Assembly: GCF_024679245.1 (NCBI RefSeq)
Contig: NC_090175.1
Location: forward strand, 49,691,605 to 49,755,604
Reading direction: 5' to 3'
From: Pseudorasbora parva
Taxonomy: Eukaryota > Chordata > Actinopteri > Cypriniformes > Gobionidae
DNA: 64,000 bases
A program made the translations under genes and the position numbers. This document shows, one piece after another, positions 62,150 to 64,000 of the stretch (positions are counted from its first letter, which is position 1; each line of letters opens with the position of its first letter). Below the pieces are notes generated by a model. The model made no database searches. It worked only from the letters and a program-made list of their open reading frames with translations, and was not told where the DNA came from.

Positions 62150-64000
<1,851 letters not shown>

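Overview
This is vertebrate, almost certainly cyprinid-type teleost, nuclear DNA: AT-rich, almost free of long open frames, and packed with DNA transposons (several Tc1/mariner families, hAT-like elements, many small TTAA-flanked non-autonomous elements), tRNA-derived SINE pieces and long CA, GA, TA and GATA microsatellites. There are no operons, prokaryotic genes or CRISPR arrays. Most long open frames are readings through microsatellites or transposon relics. The organism call is inference from the repeat repertoire, not a species identification.

One host gene is supported, on the minus strand near the right end. Positions 55590-55316 encode the first 92 residues of a voltage-gated T-type (Cav3, cacna1g-like) calcium channel alpha-1 subunit, ending at the conserved cysteine-rich segment just before the first transmembrane domain. 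The exon ends in a textbook minor-spliceosome donor (ATATCCTTTC, 55315-55306). A candidate CpG-rich promoter and non-coding first exon lie at about 57600-57183 and end in a strong GTAAGA donor. I did not recognise the next coding exon to the left, so about 55 kb of this window is probably the first coding-region intron, filled with mobile elements.

Layout: 1-3774 plain AT-rich DNA; 3779-6567 a TTAA element and a 1.6 kb Tc1 element; 6957-7153 a GACA/GATA satellite; 9376-11307 Tc1 relics, one carrying a nested 633 bp element with a tRNA-like promoter; 12854-16306 small inverted-repeat elements; 17925-20385 a three-level nest of transposons; 21543-23172 a TTAA element and a GC-rich LTR-like element; 25845-29494 fold-back, Harbinger-like and common fish repeats; 30908-38604 Tc1 relics and a 1050 bp hAT element with a BED-finger remnant; 40290-43554 fold-back elements and stem-loops; 46659-50790 a helicase-fragment element, a Tc1 element and a 1000 bp hAT element; 52445-55260 two TTAA elements and a decayed tandem array; 55316-57600 the calcium-channel 5' end; 58879-62314 CA repeats, small elements and a second helicase-fragment element.

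The most interesting points are the AT-AC intron at the channel's first coding exon, a possible chain of ATGA-overlapping upstream ORFs in its leader, two elements with 9-bp target duplications that carry a RecQ-helicase-like fragment with the same lost Walker A lysine, and the many datable nested insertions.
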